A stretch of DNA of 64,000 bases from Balneicella halophila (GTDB taxonomy: Bacteria; Bacteroidota; Bacteroidia; Bacteroidales; Balneicellaceae). Shown here piece after piece: positions 8,517 through 20,300 of this stretch (position 1 is the first letter of the stretch; the number at the start of each line of letters is the position of its first letter). The notes below the pieces were generated by a model that saw only the letters and a list, made by a program, of their open reading frames with translations, did not search any database and had not been told where the DNA came from. The stretch lies in NCBI RefSeq assembly GCF_003096835.1, contig NZ_QENZ01000003.1, forward strand, positions 620,001-684,000, read 5' to 3'. Made by a program: the position numbers and the translations under genes.

Positions 8517-9694
8517 GTCGATATAATCTAGTTCCTGTTACTAATGAGGAAGAATCAAAGGAGTTTATTCAATTGACCAAAACCCTTTATAAAGGTGTTA
8601 AAAATTATGTACAACCTATTGATGATGATATTGCCCACGTATTTGATCCTGCTAAGAATGAATTTTTCAAACATGGTGAATGCACCCGATGGATATTGCA
8701 AGATGCTCAAGGGAAAACCGTTGGGCGAGTAGCTGCATTTATCGATAGGAATATTTTGGATGTCTATGGACAACCTACGGGCGGAATGGGTTTTTTCGAG
8801 TGTATCAATGATCAAGATGCAGCGTTTCGATTGTTTGATGCGTGTAAAGAATGGTTACAGGTTAGAAATATAGAAGCCATGGATGGACCTGTAAACTTTG
8901 GGCCGCGCTTGCAATGGTGGGGGTTGCACACTGAAGGTGATCAGAGACCCGTTTACGGAATGTTTTATCATCATTCATATTACAAGACTTTTTTTGAAGA
9001 TTACGGTTTCCAAGTTTTCTTCAAACAATTTAACTACAGGACCGAACTGTGTGAGAAAAGTTTAAATAGGATTGTATTGCTAAAAGCCAAAAGAGTTTAT
9101 CGTGATAAGAAATTTCATACAGAGTTTTTCGATAAAAAGAATATTGATAAATACATTCAGGATTTTACTACGGTTTATAATAATACTTGGGTGGGTGAAA
9201 TTCCCGGTGTCGAGGAAATGACTGTAGAGGAAGTCCGTGAGACTTTCGAAGCAATGAAACCTTTACTGGAGGAGAGGTATGTGATCTTTGCTTATTATGA
9301 TAATAAACCAGTAGGTTTCTTTGTTATGGTGCCTGATGCTAATGAAATTATTAAACATGTTAATGGTAAGTTTAATTTGAAGGCGAAACTCTATTTTTTA
9401 TGGTATAAATATTTCCAAAGAGATAAAACAGTTATTGGTCAAATCTTTGGAGTAGATAGGGCTTTTCAAGGCAGGGGAGTAGAAGCAATACTGATTGAAA
9501 AATTCAGTCAAGTCATTTTTACAGGGAAAGAAAAATATAAATACTTAGAATTCAATTGGATTGGTGACTTTAACCCACGAATGCAACACATGATGGAAGA
9601 GCATTTGAATGCCAAAATCTATAAAACCTATATCACTTATCGATACTTATTTGATAGGACTAAGGAGTTTAAAAGAGCTGAAATCTTAAAGTAG
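8513..9694 (+). CDS. GNAT-like acyltransferase-fold protein, function unknown
   Basis: A 393-residue protein overlapping the previous stop by 4 bp. It follows a Bacteroidota-wide family with an N-terminal region (YNLVPVTNEEESKEF...) and a GNAT-like core: strand-turn elements WILQDAQGKTVGRVAAFIDR and, in the second half, YVIFAYYDNKPVGFFVMVPDANE with a candidate acetyl-CoA loop GVDRAFQGRGVEAIL. The substrate is unknown. Coupling to a flippase-like protein suggests a lipid or envelope-conjugate role, but this is inference only. It converges with the MscS gene, with 3 bp between the stops. Confidence 0.6.
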   Translation: MSRYNLVPVTNEEESKEFIQLTKTLYKGVKNYVQPIDDDIAHVFDPAKNEFFKHGECTRWILQDAQGKTVGRVAAFIDRNILDVYGQPTGGMGFFECINDQDAAFRLFDACKEWLQVRNIEAMDGPVNFGPRLQWWGLHTEGDQRPVYGMFYHHSYYKTFFEDYGFQVFFKQFNYRTELCEKSLNRIVLLKAKRVYRDKKFHTEFFDKKNIDKYIQDFTTVYNNTWVGEIPGVEEMTVEEVRETFEAMKPLLEERYVIFAYYDNKPVGFFVMVPDANEIIKHVNGKFNLKAKLYFLWYKYFQRDKTVIGQIFGVDRAFQGRGVEAILIEKFSQVIFTGKEKYKYLEFNWIGDFNPRMQHMMEEHLNAKIYKTYITYRYLFDRTKEFKRAEILK

Positions 9695-9697
9695 GGT

Positions 9698-10528
9698 TTA
9701 TTCTTCCTTAGCGGTTTTAACCCATAAATCGCGCTGAGGAAATGGTATTTCGATACCTTCCTTTTTAAAGCTCTTAAAAATCTTCTTTCTGATGTCACTT
9801 TTAATAATTCTCACATCAAAGAAACTTCTAGAATAAAAGAACAGCCTGAAATCAACCGAAGAATCGCCATAATTCATAAGTTGTACAGATGGACGAGGGA
9901 TACGCTCCACCCCATTCTGACCAGATAGAGAGTCTAGGAGTATTTTCTCGACTTGGTCGATGTCTGAACCGTAGGAAACGCCGACATCTACATGGAAACG
10001 TGCCGCTTTTCTGCTATGGCTCCAATTTATCACTTTATTGGTGACTAAATTAGAGTTGGGTATGATAATACTAATATTATCTATAGTGGTTACTTGCGTC
10101 GTACGCACACCTATCTTATCCACTTGACAGACGATATCATCTACAATTAATTTATCATTGACCTTTACGCTACCTTCAAGTAGTAGTAGAATACCTGAAA
10201 ATATATCATTGAACGTTTGTTGCAGTCCAATACCAACACCGACTAATAAAGCTCCAGAACTGATGAGTAAGCCTGATGAGCCTAAGTGTAGCGAGTTAAT
10301 AATAAATATGACTGCAAGGAAATAAATCAGGTATTTAATGATTTGGAAGATGGAATGCTGACGCCCTAAATCTATTCTTTTCCTTTCAGAATATTTTTTA
10401 AAAGCTTTAGAAAATAGCCACACTATCAACTTTGTTATGAGTAGGGTTATGGCAACAGTAACTATGTGAGATACAGTTACATGTACCTTTCCAACCGATA
10501 TAATAACAAAATTGAGTATATCATCCAT
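9698..10528 (-). CDS. Small-conductance mechanosensitive channel (MscS family)
   Basis: A 276-residue inner-membrane channel with three hydrophobic N-terminal segments. The pore-lining third helix is followed by the hallmark region GVGIGLQQTFNDIFSGILLL and the cytoplasmic beta domain (VNDKLIVDDIVCQVDKIG, TTIDNISIIIPNS). The C-terminal alpha/beta cage ends KEGIEIPFPQRDLWV, a very typical MscS ending. It opens under membrane tension to release solutes during hypo-osmotic shock. It appears to be a single-gene unit. Confidence 0.9.
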   Translation of the reverse strand: MDDILNFVIISVGKVHVTVSHIVTVAITLLITKLIVWLFSKAFKKYSERKRIDLGRQHSIFQIIKYLIYFLAVIFIINSLHLGSSGLLISSGALLVGVGIGLQQTFNDIFSGILLLLEGSVKVNDKLIVDDIVCQVDKIGVRTTQVTTIDNISIIIPNSNLVTNKVINWSHSRKAARFHVDVGVSYGSDIDQVEKILLDSLSGQNGVERIPRPSVQLMNYGDSSVDFRLFFYSRSFFDVRIIKSDIRKKIFKSFKKEGIEIPFPQRDLWVKTAKEE

Positions 10529-10570
10529 AGTTGATACGAAGATACAACTTTTTTAAATCCGTCATATAAA

Positions 10571-10602
10571 AAAATAGCTACCTTCTAAAAGATAGCTATT
10601 TT
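10571..10602 (-). terminator. Intrinsic terminator of the sdh/frd operon
   Basis: AAAATAGCTA pairs with TAGCTATTTT. On the minus strand the stem is followed by a run of seven T residues, about 20 bp past the iron-sulfur subunit stop. Confidence 0.75.
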
Positions 10603-10622
10603 CATATATTCGTTTGAAAGAT

Positions 10623-11387
10623 CTAATCCTTAATCTTTGCTGAGAGGAACTCTCTATTAAGTCGTGCAATGTGTGCAATGGATATACTTTTTGGACATTC
10701 TGCTTCACAAGCACCTGTGTTGGTACAGTTTCCGAAACCTAATTCATCCATTTTAGCCACCATAGCTTTCGCACGGTTTTCGCGCTCAACCTGTCCTTGT
10801 GGTAGTTTTGCTAAGTGTGACACTTTTGCAGCAACAAATAGCATAGCAGAAGAGTTTTTACAACTAGCAGCGCAAGCGCCACAACCGATACATGCCGCAG
10901 CATCCATTGCTTCTTCATAATCCTCATAAGGAATAAGGATATTATTAGCATCAGGAAGGTTACCCAAAGTATTTACATTAATATAACCGCCAGCATGTAA
11001 AATCTTGTCATAAGATCTTCTATCTACAATCAAGTCTTTGATTACAGGAAATGCTCCTACACGCCAAGGCTCAATAGTGATTGTTTCGCCATCTTCAAAT
11101 CTACGCATATGAAGCTGGCAAGTGGTAATTTCAGTATCAGGTCCGTGTGCACGTCCATTAATGTAAAGGCTACACATTCCACAAATTCCTTCACGACAAT
11201 CATGATCAAATGCTACAGGCTCTATGCCTTTCGCTACTAATGATTCGTTCATGATGTCCATCATCTCCAAGAAAGATGAACCTTGAGAAATGTTCTCAAT
11301 CTCATAGGTCTCAAACTTCCCTTTAGTGTTGGCATTTTTTTGACGCCACACTTTTATGTATAATTTTTTTAATATTTTGTCTGCCAT
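10623..11387 (-). CDS. sdhB: Succinate dehydrogenase/fumarate reductase iron-sulfur subunit
   Basis: A 254-residue subunit. The N-terminal plant-ferredoxin-type domain has [2Fe-2S] ligands C64, C69, C72 and C90. The C-terminal domain carries [11 protein letters not shown] (C166, C169, C172, C176) for [4Fe-4S], and C221, C227 and C231 in [14 protein letters not shown] for the third cluster. It carries electrons between the flavoprotein and the cytochrome b subunit at the inner face of the cytoplasmic membrane. Gene order cytochrome b - A - B and the long (646-residue) A subunit are of the Bacteroidota type, which in different species works as fumarate reductase, succinate dehydrogenase or both. 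The sequence alone does not decide the direction. Confidence 0.9.
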   Translation of the reverse strand: MADKILKKLYIKVWRQKNANTKGKFETYEIENISQGSSFLEMMDIMNESLVAKGIEPVAFDHDCREGICGMCSLYINGRAHGPDTEITTCQLHMRRFEDGETITIEPWRVGAFPVIKDLIVDRRSYDKILHAGGYINVNTLGNLPDANNILIPYEDYEEAMDAAACIGCGACAASCKNSSAMLFVAAKVSHLAKLPQGQVERENRAKAMVAKMDELGFGNCTNTGACEAECPKSISIAHIARLNREFLSAKIKD

Positions 11388-11391
11388 GATA

Positions 11392-13332
11392 TTACTTATA
11401 AGAACGTTGAGTTAATTTAACATTTTCGAACTTGAATTCTTCTTTATGAAGAATCGGTTCTTTTCCTTCTCCCGTATATTCCCAGACAGCACCATATGCA
11501 AAGTTTTCATCATCGCGTTTTGCCTCGCCATCTTCAGTGACAGATTCTTCACGATAATGTCCTCCACATGATTCGTTACGATTTAGTGCATCATAAGCCA
11601 TCAACTCTCCAAGGTCAATAAACTCTGCAACACGTACTGCTTTTTCAAGCTCTGTGTTCATACCTGTCTTATCTCCTGGGATACGTAAATCACTCCAGAA
11701 CTCTTTACGTAATTTCTGGATTTTTTCAATAGCTGTTTTCAATCCAGCCTCATTACGTGCCATACCTACATATTCCCACATAATGTGTCCCAATTCCTTA
11801 TGGAAGTGGTCAACAGTTTGTGTTCCGTTTATGCTAAATAGTTTTTCGATACGTGCCTTAGTTTCTTCTTCCGCTTGTAAGAATGCTGCGCTATTTACAT
11901 CTGGAGTTGGTGTTTGAATCTCATCAGCCAAATAATCTCCAACAGTGTAAGGGATAACAAAGTATCCATCAGCTAAACCTTGCATTAAAGCTGAAGCTCC
12001 AAGACGGTTAGCACCGTGGTCAGAGAAATTAGCCTCACCAAGACAATATAGACCTGGAACGGTAGTCATTAGGTTATAATCGACCCAAACACCACCCATT
12101 GTGTAATGAATTGCTGGGTATATCATCATTGGATATTCATAAGGATCTACATCTGTAATCTTCTCATACATTTGGAAAAGGTTTCCATAGCGAGCCTTGA
12201 TTACATCTAATCCATATTCATCAATAGCATATTTGAAGTCAAGGAATACTGCTTGTCCTGTATCATTAACTCCGTATCCTGCATCACAACGCTCCTTAGC
12301 TGCACGTGATGCAACATCACGGGGAACCAAGTTACCATATGATGGATAACGACGCTCTAAATAGAAATCTCTATCTTCTTCAGGAATATCAGTAGCTTTC
12401 ATTTCGCCACGTCTCAATTTCTCTGCATCTTCTTTCTTCTTTGGTACCCATACACGTCCATCATTACGTAATGACTCTGACATCAACGTTAATTTAGACT
12501 GTTGGTCTCCGTGAACTGGGATACAGGTTGGGTGAATCTGAACGAAACAAGGGTTCGCAAAGTGTGCACCTTTTTTGTAGATACGCATAGCAGCACCACC
12601 ATTACATCCCATAGCATTTGTAGAAAGGAAGAATACATTTCCATAACCACCTGTTGCTACTAATACGGCATGTCCTCCATGTCGCTCTAGTTCACCGGTA
12701 ACTAAGTTCCTTGTGATAATACCAACAGCTTTGCCGTTTTCGATCACAACCTCCATCATCTCTTGGCGGTCATACATCTTTATATGTCCTCGTCCGATCT
12801 CACGATTCATTGCAGCATAAGCACCTAATAATAATTGTTGTCCGGTTTGCCCGCGAGCATAGAATGTACGTGATACTAATACACCACCAAATGAGCGGTT
12901 CGCTAAAGTACCACCATATTCTCTTGCAAATGGAACACCTTGAGCAACACATTGGTCGATAATTGCTGGAGATACTTCTGCAAGACGATAAGTATTAGCC
13001 TCACGTCCTCTATAGTCACCTCCTTTAATAGTATCATAGAATAATCTGAAGATACTGTCATTATCATTTTGATAATTCTTTGCAGCATTGATACCTCCCT
13101 GTGCAGCAATAGAGTGTGCTCTACGTGCAGAATCTTGATAGCAGAATGCTTTTACATTGTAGCCTAAGTTTGCTAAACTGGCAGCGGCAGCGCCACCTGC
13201 AAGTCCTGTACCCACTACAATAATATCTAATTTTTTCTTATTTGCCGGACTAACGACTTTAATCTTTGCTTTGTGGTTTGTCCACTTCTGTGCCAAAGGT
13301 CCTTCCGGTATTTTTGCATCTAATATAGCCAT
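11392..13332 (-). CDS. sdhA: Succinate dehydrogenase/fumarate reductase flavoprotein subunit
   Basis: A 646-residue flavoprotein. The N-terminal dinucleotide-binding motif is [17 protein letters not shown]. The segment around [16 protein letters not shown] carries the histidine expected to hold covalent FAD. HPTCIP, the [17 protein letters not shown] region with the catalytic arginine, and [17 protein letters not shown] near the C-terminal side complete the family pattern. It interconverts succinate and fumarate. It lies 4 bp upstream of the iron-sulfur subunit and 20 bp downstream of the cytochrome b gene, all in one operon. Confidence 0.92.
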   Translation of the reverse strand: MAILDAKIPEGPLAQKWTNHKAKIKVVSPANKKKLDIIVVGTGLAGGAAAASLANLGYNVKAFCYQDSARRAHSIAAQGGINAAKNYQNDNDSIFRLFYDTIKGGDYRGREANTYRLAEVSPAIIDQCVAQGVPFAREYGGTLANRSFGGVLVSRTFYARGQTGQQLLLGAYAAMNREIGRGHIKMYDRQEMMEVVIENGKAVGIITRNLVTGELERHGGHAVLVATGGYGNVFFLSTNAMGCNGGAAMRIYKKGAHFANPCFVQIHPTCIPVHGDQQSKLTLMSESLRNDGRVWVPKKKEDAEKLRRGEMKATDIPEEDRDFYLERRYPSYGNLVPRDVASRAAKERCDAGYGVNDTGQAVFLDFKYAIDEYGLDVIKARYGNLFQMYEKITDVDPYEYPMMIYPAIHYTMGGVWVDYNLMTTVPGLYCLGEANFSDHGANRLGASALMQGLADGYFVIPYTVGDYLADEIQTPTPDVNSAAFLQAEEETKARIEKLFSINGTQTVDHFHKELGHIMWEYVGMARNEAGLKTAIEKIQKLRKEFWSDLRIPGDKTGMNTELEKAVRVAEFIDLGELMAYDALNRNESCGGHYREESVTEDGEAKRDDENFAYGAVWEYTGEGKEPILHKEEFKFENVKLTQRSYK

Positions 13333-13352
13333 AATTCAAATGTTTTTCTGTT

Positions 13353-14036
13353 TTATAAAAAGAAGGTCATATAAAGAGGAAGGATGCTATAGCCTATTGC
13401 AATAACCCATGCAAAGATAGTTGCTAAGGTGAATAGACGTGATTTCCAAGTATAGTTGTTCCAACCAATAGTTTGGAAAGCAGACCAAAATCCATGACGA
13501 ATATGCAAGCCTAAAAGAATGCCCGCAAGTACATACACTGCACAATAAACATAGCTAAGTGTGCCGTGTTGCGTAAAAAGATCAGTTACCAACTTGTATC
13601 CATCGTGTCCACCAGTTGCTTCAACGATAGGAGCAGTATCAGTAATTTTCATTTTCACATAAAATTGAATAATATGTAACACAAGGAATGCAAGTACAGC
13701 AAATCCTAAGATGTACATATTTTTTGAAGCCCAAGAAAATGTTTTCGTTTTTTGAGTAACATTGTACTTTGTAGGAGTGGCTTTTTGGTTTTGCAATGTA
13801 AGTATTGTGGCATAAACAATATGCACAATAAAACCAATAGCCAATACAGGCTCCATTACTTTAATTAGAGGGTTGGTACCCATAAAGTGGACAGCTTCGT
13901 TGTAAAGTCCTCCTGTACTATCAAATAAAATAAGTAAATTGATACTTAGGTGAACCAACAAAAAAACCACCAAGAAAAGACCTGATAAACTCATTATCAA
14001 CTTCTTTCCAATCGATGAACTTAAAAAGTTTGACAT
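13353..14036 (-). CDS. sdhC: Succinate dehydrogenase/fumarate reductase cytochrome b subunit
   Basis: A 227-residue membrane anchor with five hydrophobic segments, as in the single-subunit di-heme type (Wolinella FrdC-like) anchor. Candidate heme-ligand histidines sit in LLVHLSINL, GFIVHIVYA, LVLHIIQFY and GLHIRHGFWSA. It exchanges electrons with menaquinone. It is the first gene of the three-gene operon, transcribed from a promoter just upstream. Confidence 0.88.
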   Translation of the reverse strand: MSNFLSSSIGKKLIMSLSGLFLVVFLLVHLSINLLILFDSTGGLYNEAVHFMGTNPLIKVMEPVLAIGFIVHIVYATILTLQNQKATPTKYNVTQKTKTFSWASKNMYILGFAVLAFLVLHIIQFYVKMKITDTAPIVEATGGHDGYKLVTDLFTQHGTLSYVYCAVYVLAGILLGLHIRHGFWSAFQTIGWNNYTWKSRLFTLATIFAWVIAIGYSILPLYMTFFL

Positions 14037-14088
14037 AAAAAGATATTTTGAAGGTTAATTAAAATAAAGTTTTAAATAAAATATGTTA

Positions 14089-14120
14089 CAAAGTTAGGCA
14101 AAACGTAGGTTTTGGGCAAA
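14089..14120 (-). promoter_or_regulatory. Promoter of the sdhCAB operon
   Basis: On the minus strand TTTG (14117-14120) is followed after 20 nt by TAACTTTG (14089-14096), matching the -33/-7 Bacteroidota consensus. Transcription would begin roughly 45-50 bp before the cytochrome b start. Confidence 0.65.
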
Positions 14121-14263
14121 AAAGTCAAAATATCGTTAATATTCAGATTGTCAATGAGTTGGTATTGTTTCGACTGTTAGAATTGTTCTAAATTATGTTT
14201 TGATTGCTTGTAATTAGTTTATGGATATTTCTTAGACATAAGAAAAATCACTGTAATTATAAT

Positions 14264-14294
14264 TTTGGTTCTAACGAAATTTGATCTATTTTTG
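14264..14294 (+). promoter_or_regulatory. Promoter of the giant surface-protein gene
   Basis: TTTG (14264-14267), a 19-nt spacer, then TATTTTTG (14287-14294) is an exact fit to TTTG-N19-TAnnTTTG, about 40 bp before the ATG at 14334. The rest of the 297-bp divergent region is AT-rich without another clear feature. Confidence 0.75.
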
Positions 14295-14333
14295 CTTACT
14301 ATACTAAATCGCTTTTAATACTAAACAAACTAA

Positions 14334-17300
14334 ATGGACAAACATCTACACACTAACCGTTATGTTATCTTAACATCTTCTGTGAATTCAGTTCTTCTTA
14401 AAGGTTTGTTTTTGTTTTTATGTCTTTTTTTTAGTGTGAGTTTTTTGATTGCTCAAAATACCCCTGTTTGCTCTGGTAATAAGGTCTCTAATGGCAGTTT
14501 TACGGATAATATTAATGGCTGGACATTGGGAGGAAATTGGTCACGCTGGGGTTTATGGTACGGTGGGTTAGGTGGATATCTCTATGTGACTGGTGAAAAT
14601 GGTTTAAATAGAAGCCATGAACTCACTTCAACAACTATTAATAATTTGTGTCTTAATACTCCAAAACAAATAAAGTTTAAATTCAGATATACTGGTTTTT
14701 CAGGGGCGGGTTTTTTTAAGATTTATCTTGGATCTCAAGAAATATTTAGGGGTGTTTTGGTGGATGGTCAAGAAATTTATAGCGAAGAATTACAAGATGT
14801 TTCTGTAAACGTAGATGGTCTAGTTCTTTCAAGTGGGGGGACTATTGGAAATACTTCTGTTAGAAATGTAATTTTAAATTTATCTAATTATACTGGAAAT
14901 CAAAATGCACAATTAAAATTTGTTTTCGAGGATACCTCTAATTCATCAAATAGAAGATTAAGAGTTGATGATGTTGGTATTTATGAACGTCCTCTATTAC
15001 CACCTCCTAATCCTATAAGTGAGAATATAATAATTTGTGAGGGAGAACTGGCAAATTTAAATTCAGTTTTACCAACTTCAATAGCACCTGAAGGTTTGGA
15101 GTATCAATGGCACAGGGTACCCTCATCTCCTAATTCAGCTACGTTAGTATCAAATCCTGCTTCAGTATCTTCGGGTTATTATTTTCTATATTACAAATCG
15201 AATTGTATTGACTATGAAAATGACTGTAGTTATAGTCCTGCAGCTCTTAAGAGTGTACAAGTTTTAAATGATATCGATTGTGATGGGATAGATGATGTTG
15301 CAGACTTTGATGATGATAATGATGGTATCCTAGATACACAGGAATTATGTCAAACGGATCAAGAAGGACTTCCTTTAAAGAAGATAAAAGTAAGAATAGA
15401 TTTAGATACAGATGAAAATGAAACTACTTGGGAATTAGTATCTCCATCTGGTCAATTTTTGATAGGAGGAGGACCTTATGAAGATAGTGATGAGACTATC
15501 GAATTAGAGACTAGTTTTTTGCAGGAAAATGGAGTGTATTTCTTTACAATACGTGATTCTTTTGGTGATGGTTTATGGGGAACAGGGCGGGGTAGTGATA
15601 GTAATAATTCTGCTGGTTATACTATATATATTAATGATGTAGAAGTTATTTCTTATCCGCCACAGAATCAATCAGCAGATTTTGGCTTTATAAAACAAGA
15701 GCCTATTATAATATCAGGTATTAATAGATTCTCCTGTTTAGATGGAGACCCGATGGAGGATAACGATGTTGATGGTGTTATTAATTATAGAGATCCGGAT
15801 TATTGCACGTTAAATGGGCAAGGTGTTTGTGCAGATTTAGATTTAGATGGCGATGGATTAATTAATTCTTTAGATCCAGATTCTGATGACGATGGTTGTC
15901 CTGATGCTATTGAAGGTGCTGCTGATTTTACAGAAGACGATTTAATAGATGATAGACTTTGTGATGATAATTTGTGTGTGAATAATCAAGGTATTCCCAA
16001 AATAGCTGATGGAGGACAATCTTTAGGAGGATCTCAAGAAACAGTTGATTTGGCAATAACTAAACAACCTACAGGTGTAGCTACTTGTCCAGGTGATATG
16101 GATTTTAAGGCAATTGCTACAGCTACGAATGGAACTACTAATAACTTAACTTACCAATGGCAAGAATTAATTGGTGGAACTTGGACAGATATTACCAGTG
16201 CGAATGGAACTGTTAGTAGCGGAAATGAAGCCATTTTGAATTTATCTGGTGTGACAACATCAATGAATGGTTATAAATATAGAGTTGTATTTAAACATGC
16301 AGACAATCCATGCGGGATTATTTCAGACGAAGCAGTTTTAACAGTATATGATCCAGTTACCATTACAACGCAACCACAGGATATTATTACTTGTAAAGAT
16401 AATTCGTCAAATCCTTCATTATTAGTTGAGGCAGAAGGAGGACATAATTTAACCTTCCAGTGGCAAAAGCTTGTTGGAGGTACTTGGACTAATATTTCGG
16501 GAGCTAATCTTACAACTTATGTGATTCCTACAGATACTCCAGGCAATTATGAATATAGAGTTATAATTTCTTCAGAGGGAACAAATTGCGGTTCTCTTAC
16601 ATCAAATGTGTCAAATGTATTAGTTAAGGAAAACCCTACACTTACAGTTCCTGATAACATGACTGTTCAAGCTGATCCAGGAGAATGTACAGCAGTGGTT
16701 AATTATAATGTTACAACAACAGGCACAGAGCCTATAAATCTAAGTTATAGAATAACTAGAGGGATTTTAGAAGGTCAAACTGGTAGTGGTACAGGTTCAG
16801 GGATATCATTCCCTGAAGGAATTAATGTTATTGAAATAACTGCATCAAATGGGTGTGTTGATGTAATTAAGAATTTTACTATAAATGTAGAGGATACACA
16901 GATGCCAACGATTCAGTGTAATACTTCAGATATCAATCTCGAAACAGATTCTAATAATCAAGATTGCAACGTTCAATACGATTTGCCTGATCCAACCTAT
17001 TCAGATAATTGTACAGCAACGCTGTCTTACAAGATTATTAGGCCTGACCACATCGAAATAAATGGAAATGGGATAATTCCTTCTGACCAGATGTTTCAAG
17101 TGGGAACTTCTGAAATAATCTATTCTGTTACAGATGCAGGTAACAATACCGTTTCTTGTAGTTACAGTGTTACGGTTGTTGATAAAACTCCACCTGTTTT
17201 AAGTGGTTGTCCAACACAAACTGTCCAATTTCCAACCGATGCTAATAACTGTTTTCACACCGTCCTTGCAAGTGATATTGAAGGAGTTATTACAGGGTTA

Positions 17301-20300
17301 GATAATTGTAGTGGTATTAATGTTTCAAGATCATACGAAATTGATAATCAGATAGTCACTCTGCCTTACCAACTTCCAAAAGGAATTACAAATGTAAGAG
17401 CTATTGCAACTGATGAAGCTGGAAATAGAGCTAGCTGTACTTTTGATGTACAGGTTATAGATGATGAAAAGCCAAATATTACGAGTTGTCCACCAGATAT
17501 AGCTGAAATTAATGGTTGTAATACCAGTGCTTTAGCGAATAATAATTTGCCAGATTATAGTGAAACTAGAATGAGCGTTTCGGAGTCAATCTTTACAAGT
17601 GCTGGAGGTGTAGCTACTGATAATTGCCCAGATGCATTTACCTATCAATATCAAGACAGTCAAACGAACTTATCAGACCCGTGTAGAATTCAAGTAACCC
17701 GATTATGGTATGTTATAGATGCCTCTGGTAATGAGTCAGATTATTGTGCACAACTTATTACAATTAGAAACCAACAAGCTCCCGTCGTGCCTACTGATGG
17801 TTTTAGTATAATTCACTGTCCAAGTGAGTTGGTTGATCCTGAGCTACCAGTGGTTAATGATGCATGTGGTAATGAGATTGATGCTGAATTTATGGGAAAA
17901 GTGAGTAATCCTACCAATATAGATTGTGAGGGTACACGTACTTATACGTATCAATATACTGATTGTGCAGGAAATGTGTCGGAATGGAAATACACTTATG
18001 AGTTAGTGGCGCTGGATTTTATTGATAATATGCCTGCTAATACAAGTAGAACTACAGATTGTGTTGATGATGTGATTATTAGGCAACCAGCTACAGTTTA
18101 TGATTATTGCGGTAAAGCGATAGATCCTTCACCAGTACAAATCACTCCAGCTAATTATGCGGACAATCCTTGTTATCAAGGAGATATAACTTTTGAATAT
18201 ACTTTCGTAGATTGCTTTGGAAAGTTTTCTCATACCTACAAGCATACGGTTACTGTAATGAATGATCAAAAACCCACAGGTGTGGTTCCTGATCCAGCGA
18301 CTTATAAATGTAAAGCCGACATTCCACAAGCTAATGTTAGCGATATAACAGGTCTCTCTTCTAATTGTGGTGGATCGGTGAATGTAAATATCCAAGAAAG
18401 TGACAATGGAGGAGAAGGATGTTCCTCTGATCCATATATTCTTACAAGAAAATATATTTTGACAGATTGTAGCGGACTTACCAATACCTATACCCAAACG
18501 ATTACCGTTATTAACGATGAGTCACCAACCTTTACAAGTTGTCCTGGTAATATTTCTGAAGAAGCAGATGATGTAGGGGGTAATTTTGCTATTATAACAA
18601 TCCCTACTCCGTCGGCTACTTCAAGATGTGGCGATAATGCAACAATTACCTATACACTTTCTGGTGATACTTCAGGTTCAGGTGAGAATATTACGAATCA
18701 AGCATTTAATATAGGTGTTACAAATGTAGAATATAGAGCTATTGATAAATGTGGAAATCAAGCTAGTTGTACATTGATAGTAACTGTCAGAAGTAATGAA
18801 GCTCCTGAAATTAATTGCCCTGGAGATATTGTAACCAGCTGTTATGATGGTGTGCCAGCACCTTATACTACTTTAAATGAATTTCAAAATGCAGGTGGTA
18901 CTGTTACAGATACTGACGGTATTGATGCTTCAACTTTTACTTTGGTAAGTCAGATTGATAACAATTTAAGTTGTCCAAGAACCATTATTAGAACCTATCG
19001 AATTGCTGATAATAATGGACATTCCGCAAATTGCGCCCAGACTATTATTGTTGATGATAATATTGCACCAGCCTTTACTGGTAGTCTTAGTACACTGTCT
19101 ATCGAAGGATGCCAGAAAGAAGATGAACCTGCTCCCTATAGTACTGCACAAGAGTTGTTGGATAATGGACTCATTTCATTGTCAGATAATTGTACACCTT
19201 TAGATCAACTTGATATTACTTCTTCTGAAACCTATTCGGGTACGTGTCCAATTGTTATTAATCGAATTTATACGATTGAGGATGGTTGTGGAAACCAAAC
19301 AACAATACCACAGGAACTTGACATTAATGACACTACGCCACCCACAATTACTGGAACAATAAGTTTAATAGAGGTTCAAGGATGTACTTCTAATGATTTT
19401 CCTAACCACGTAGAGAGCGTGTCCGAACTTTTGCAGAAATATGGCAAGGATAACGGAACCGTACAACAAGCATTAGAAATCAGTGACAATTGCACCCCTT
19501 TAGATCAACTTGGGCTGACTTATTCAGAAACCATTACCGAAGGATGTCCAACTATTATTAGACGGACTTATACCATTATCGACAAGTGTGGCAACGAAAC
19601 GTCTATTTCTAAAGAAGTGCATGTGATTGATGACGAAGCTCCTCAAAAAAGTGGAACGTTGCGTGACAAAAATATCGATGGCTGTGGTATTTCAGCACTC
19701 AACAGTTACCCACCAGCCACTAATGAAACAGAACTGGAACAATTGGGTATTACTTATTTTGACAATTGTACTGATAATGATCAATTAGTCATCAAACATA
19801 TTTCTGATAATACTGTTTCGCAAACCGATTGTTATACTAAGGTAATAAGAACATATACTCTTTCTGATGCTTGTTCTAACACGCTCACACTATCACAAAC
19901 AATAACTATCAGTGACAATACTCCACCTGTAGCTACAGGTACACTTAGTGATGTTTCGGTTGAAGGTTGCTCTGTAACTGATGCACCTAGTGTTGCAACA
20001 ACTGTTAGCGAACTTGAAGCTTTAGGCTTACAAATAAATGATAATTGTTCAACAGATAGCGAAATAGTAGTTACCTATCAAGATTTTCCATCTGGAAGTT
20101 GTCCATTGACGATTAAGCGATTCTATACAATTAAAGACAAATGTGGTAATAAAATAGAATTGCCTGTCCAGACTATTACTGTGCAGGACACTCAAGCTCC
20201 TATTGTGGAAGGTAATTTTGTGCCTTTTATCCTAGAAGGATGTGGATCGGAAGTATTTACTCAAGCATCTAATCTTACGGTAGCATATTTAGAATCAAGA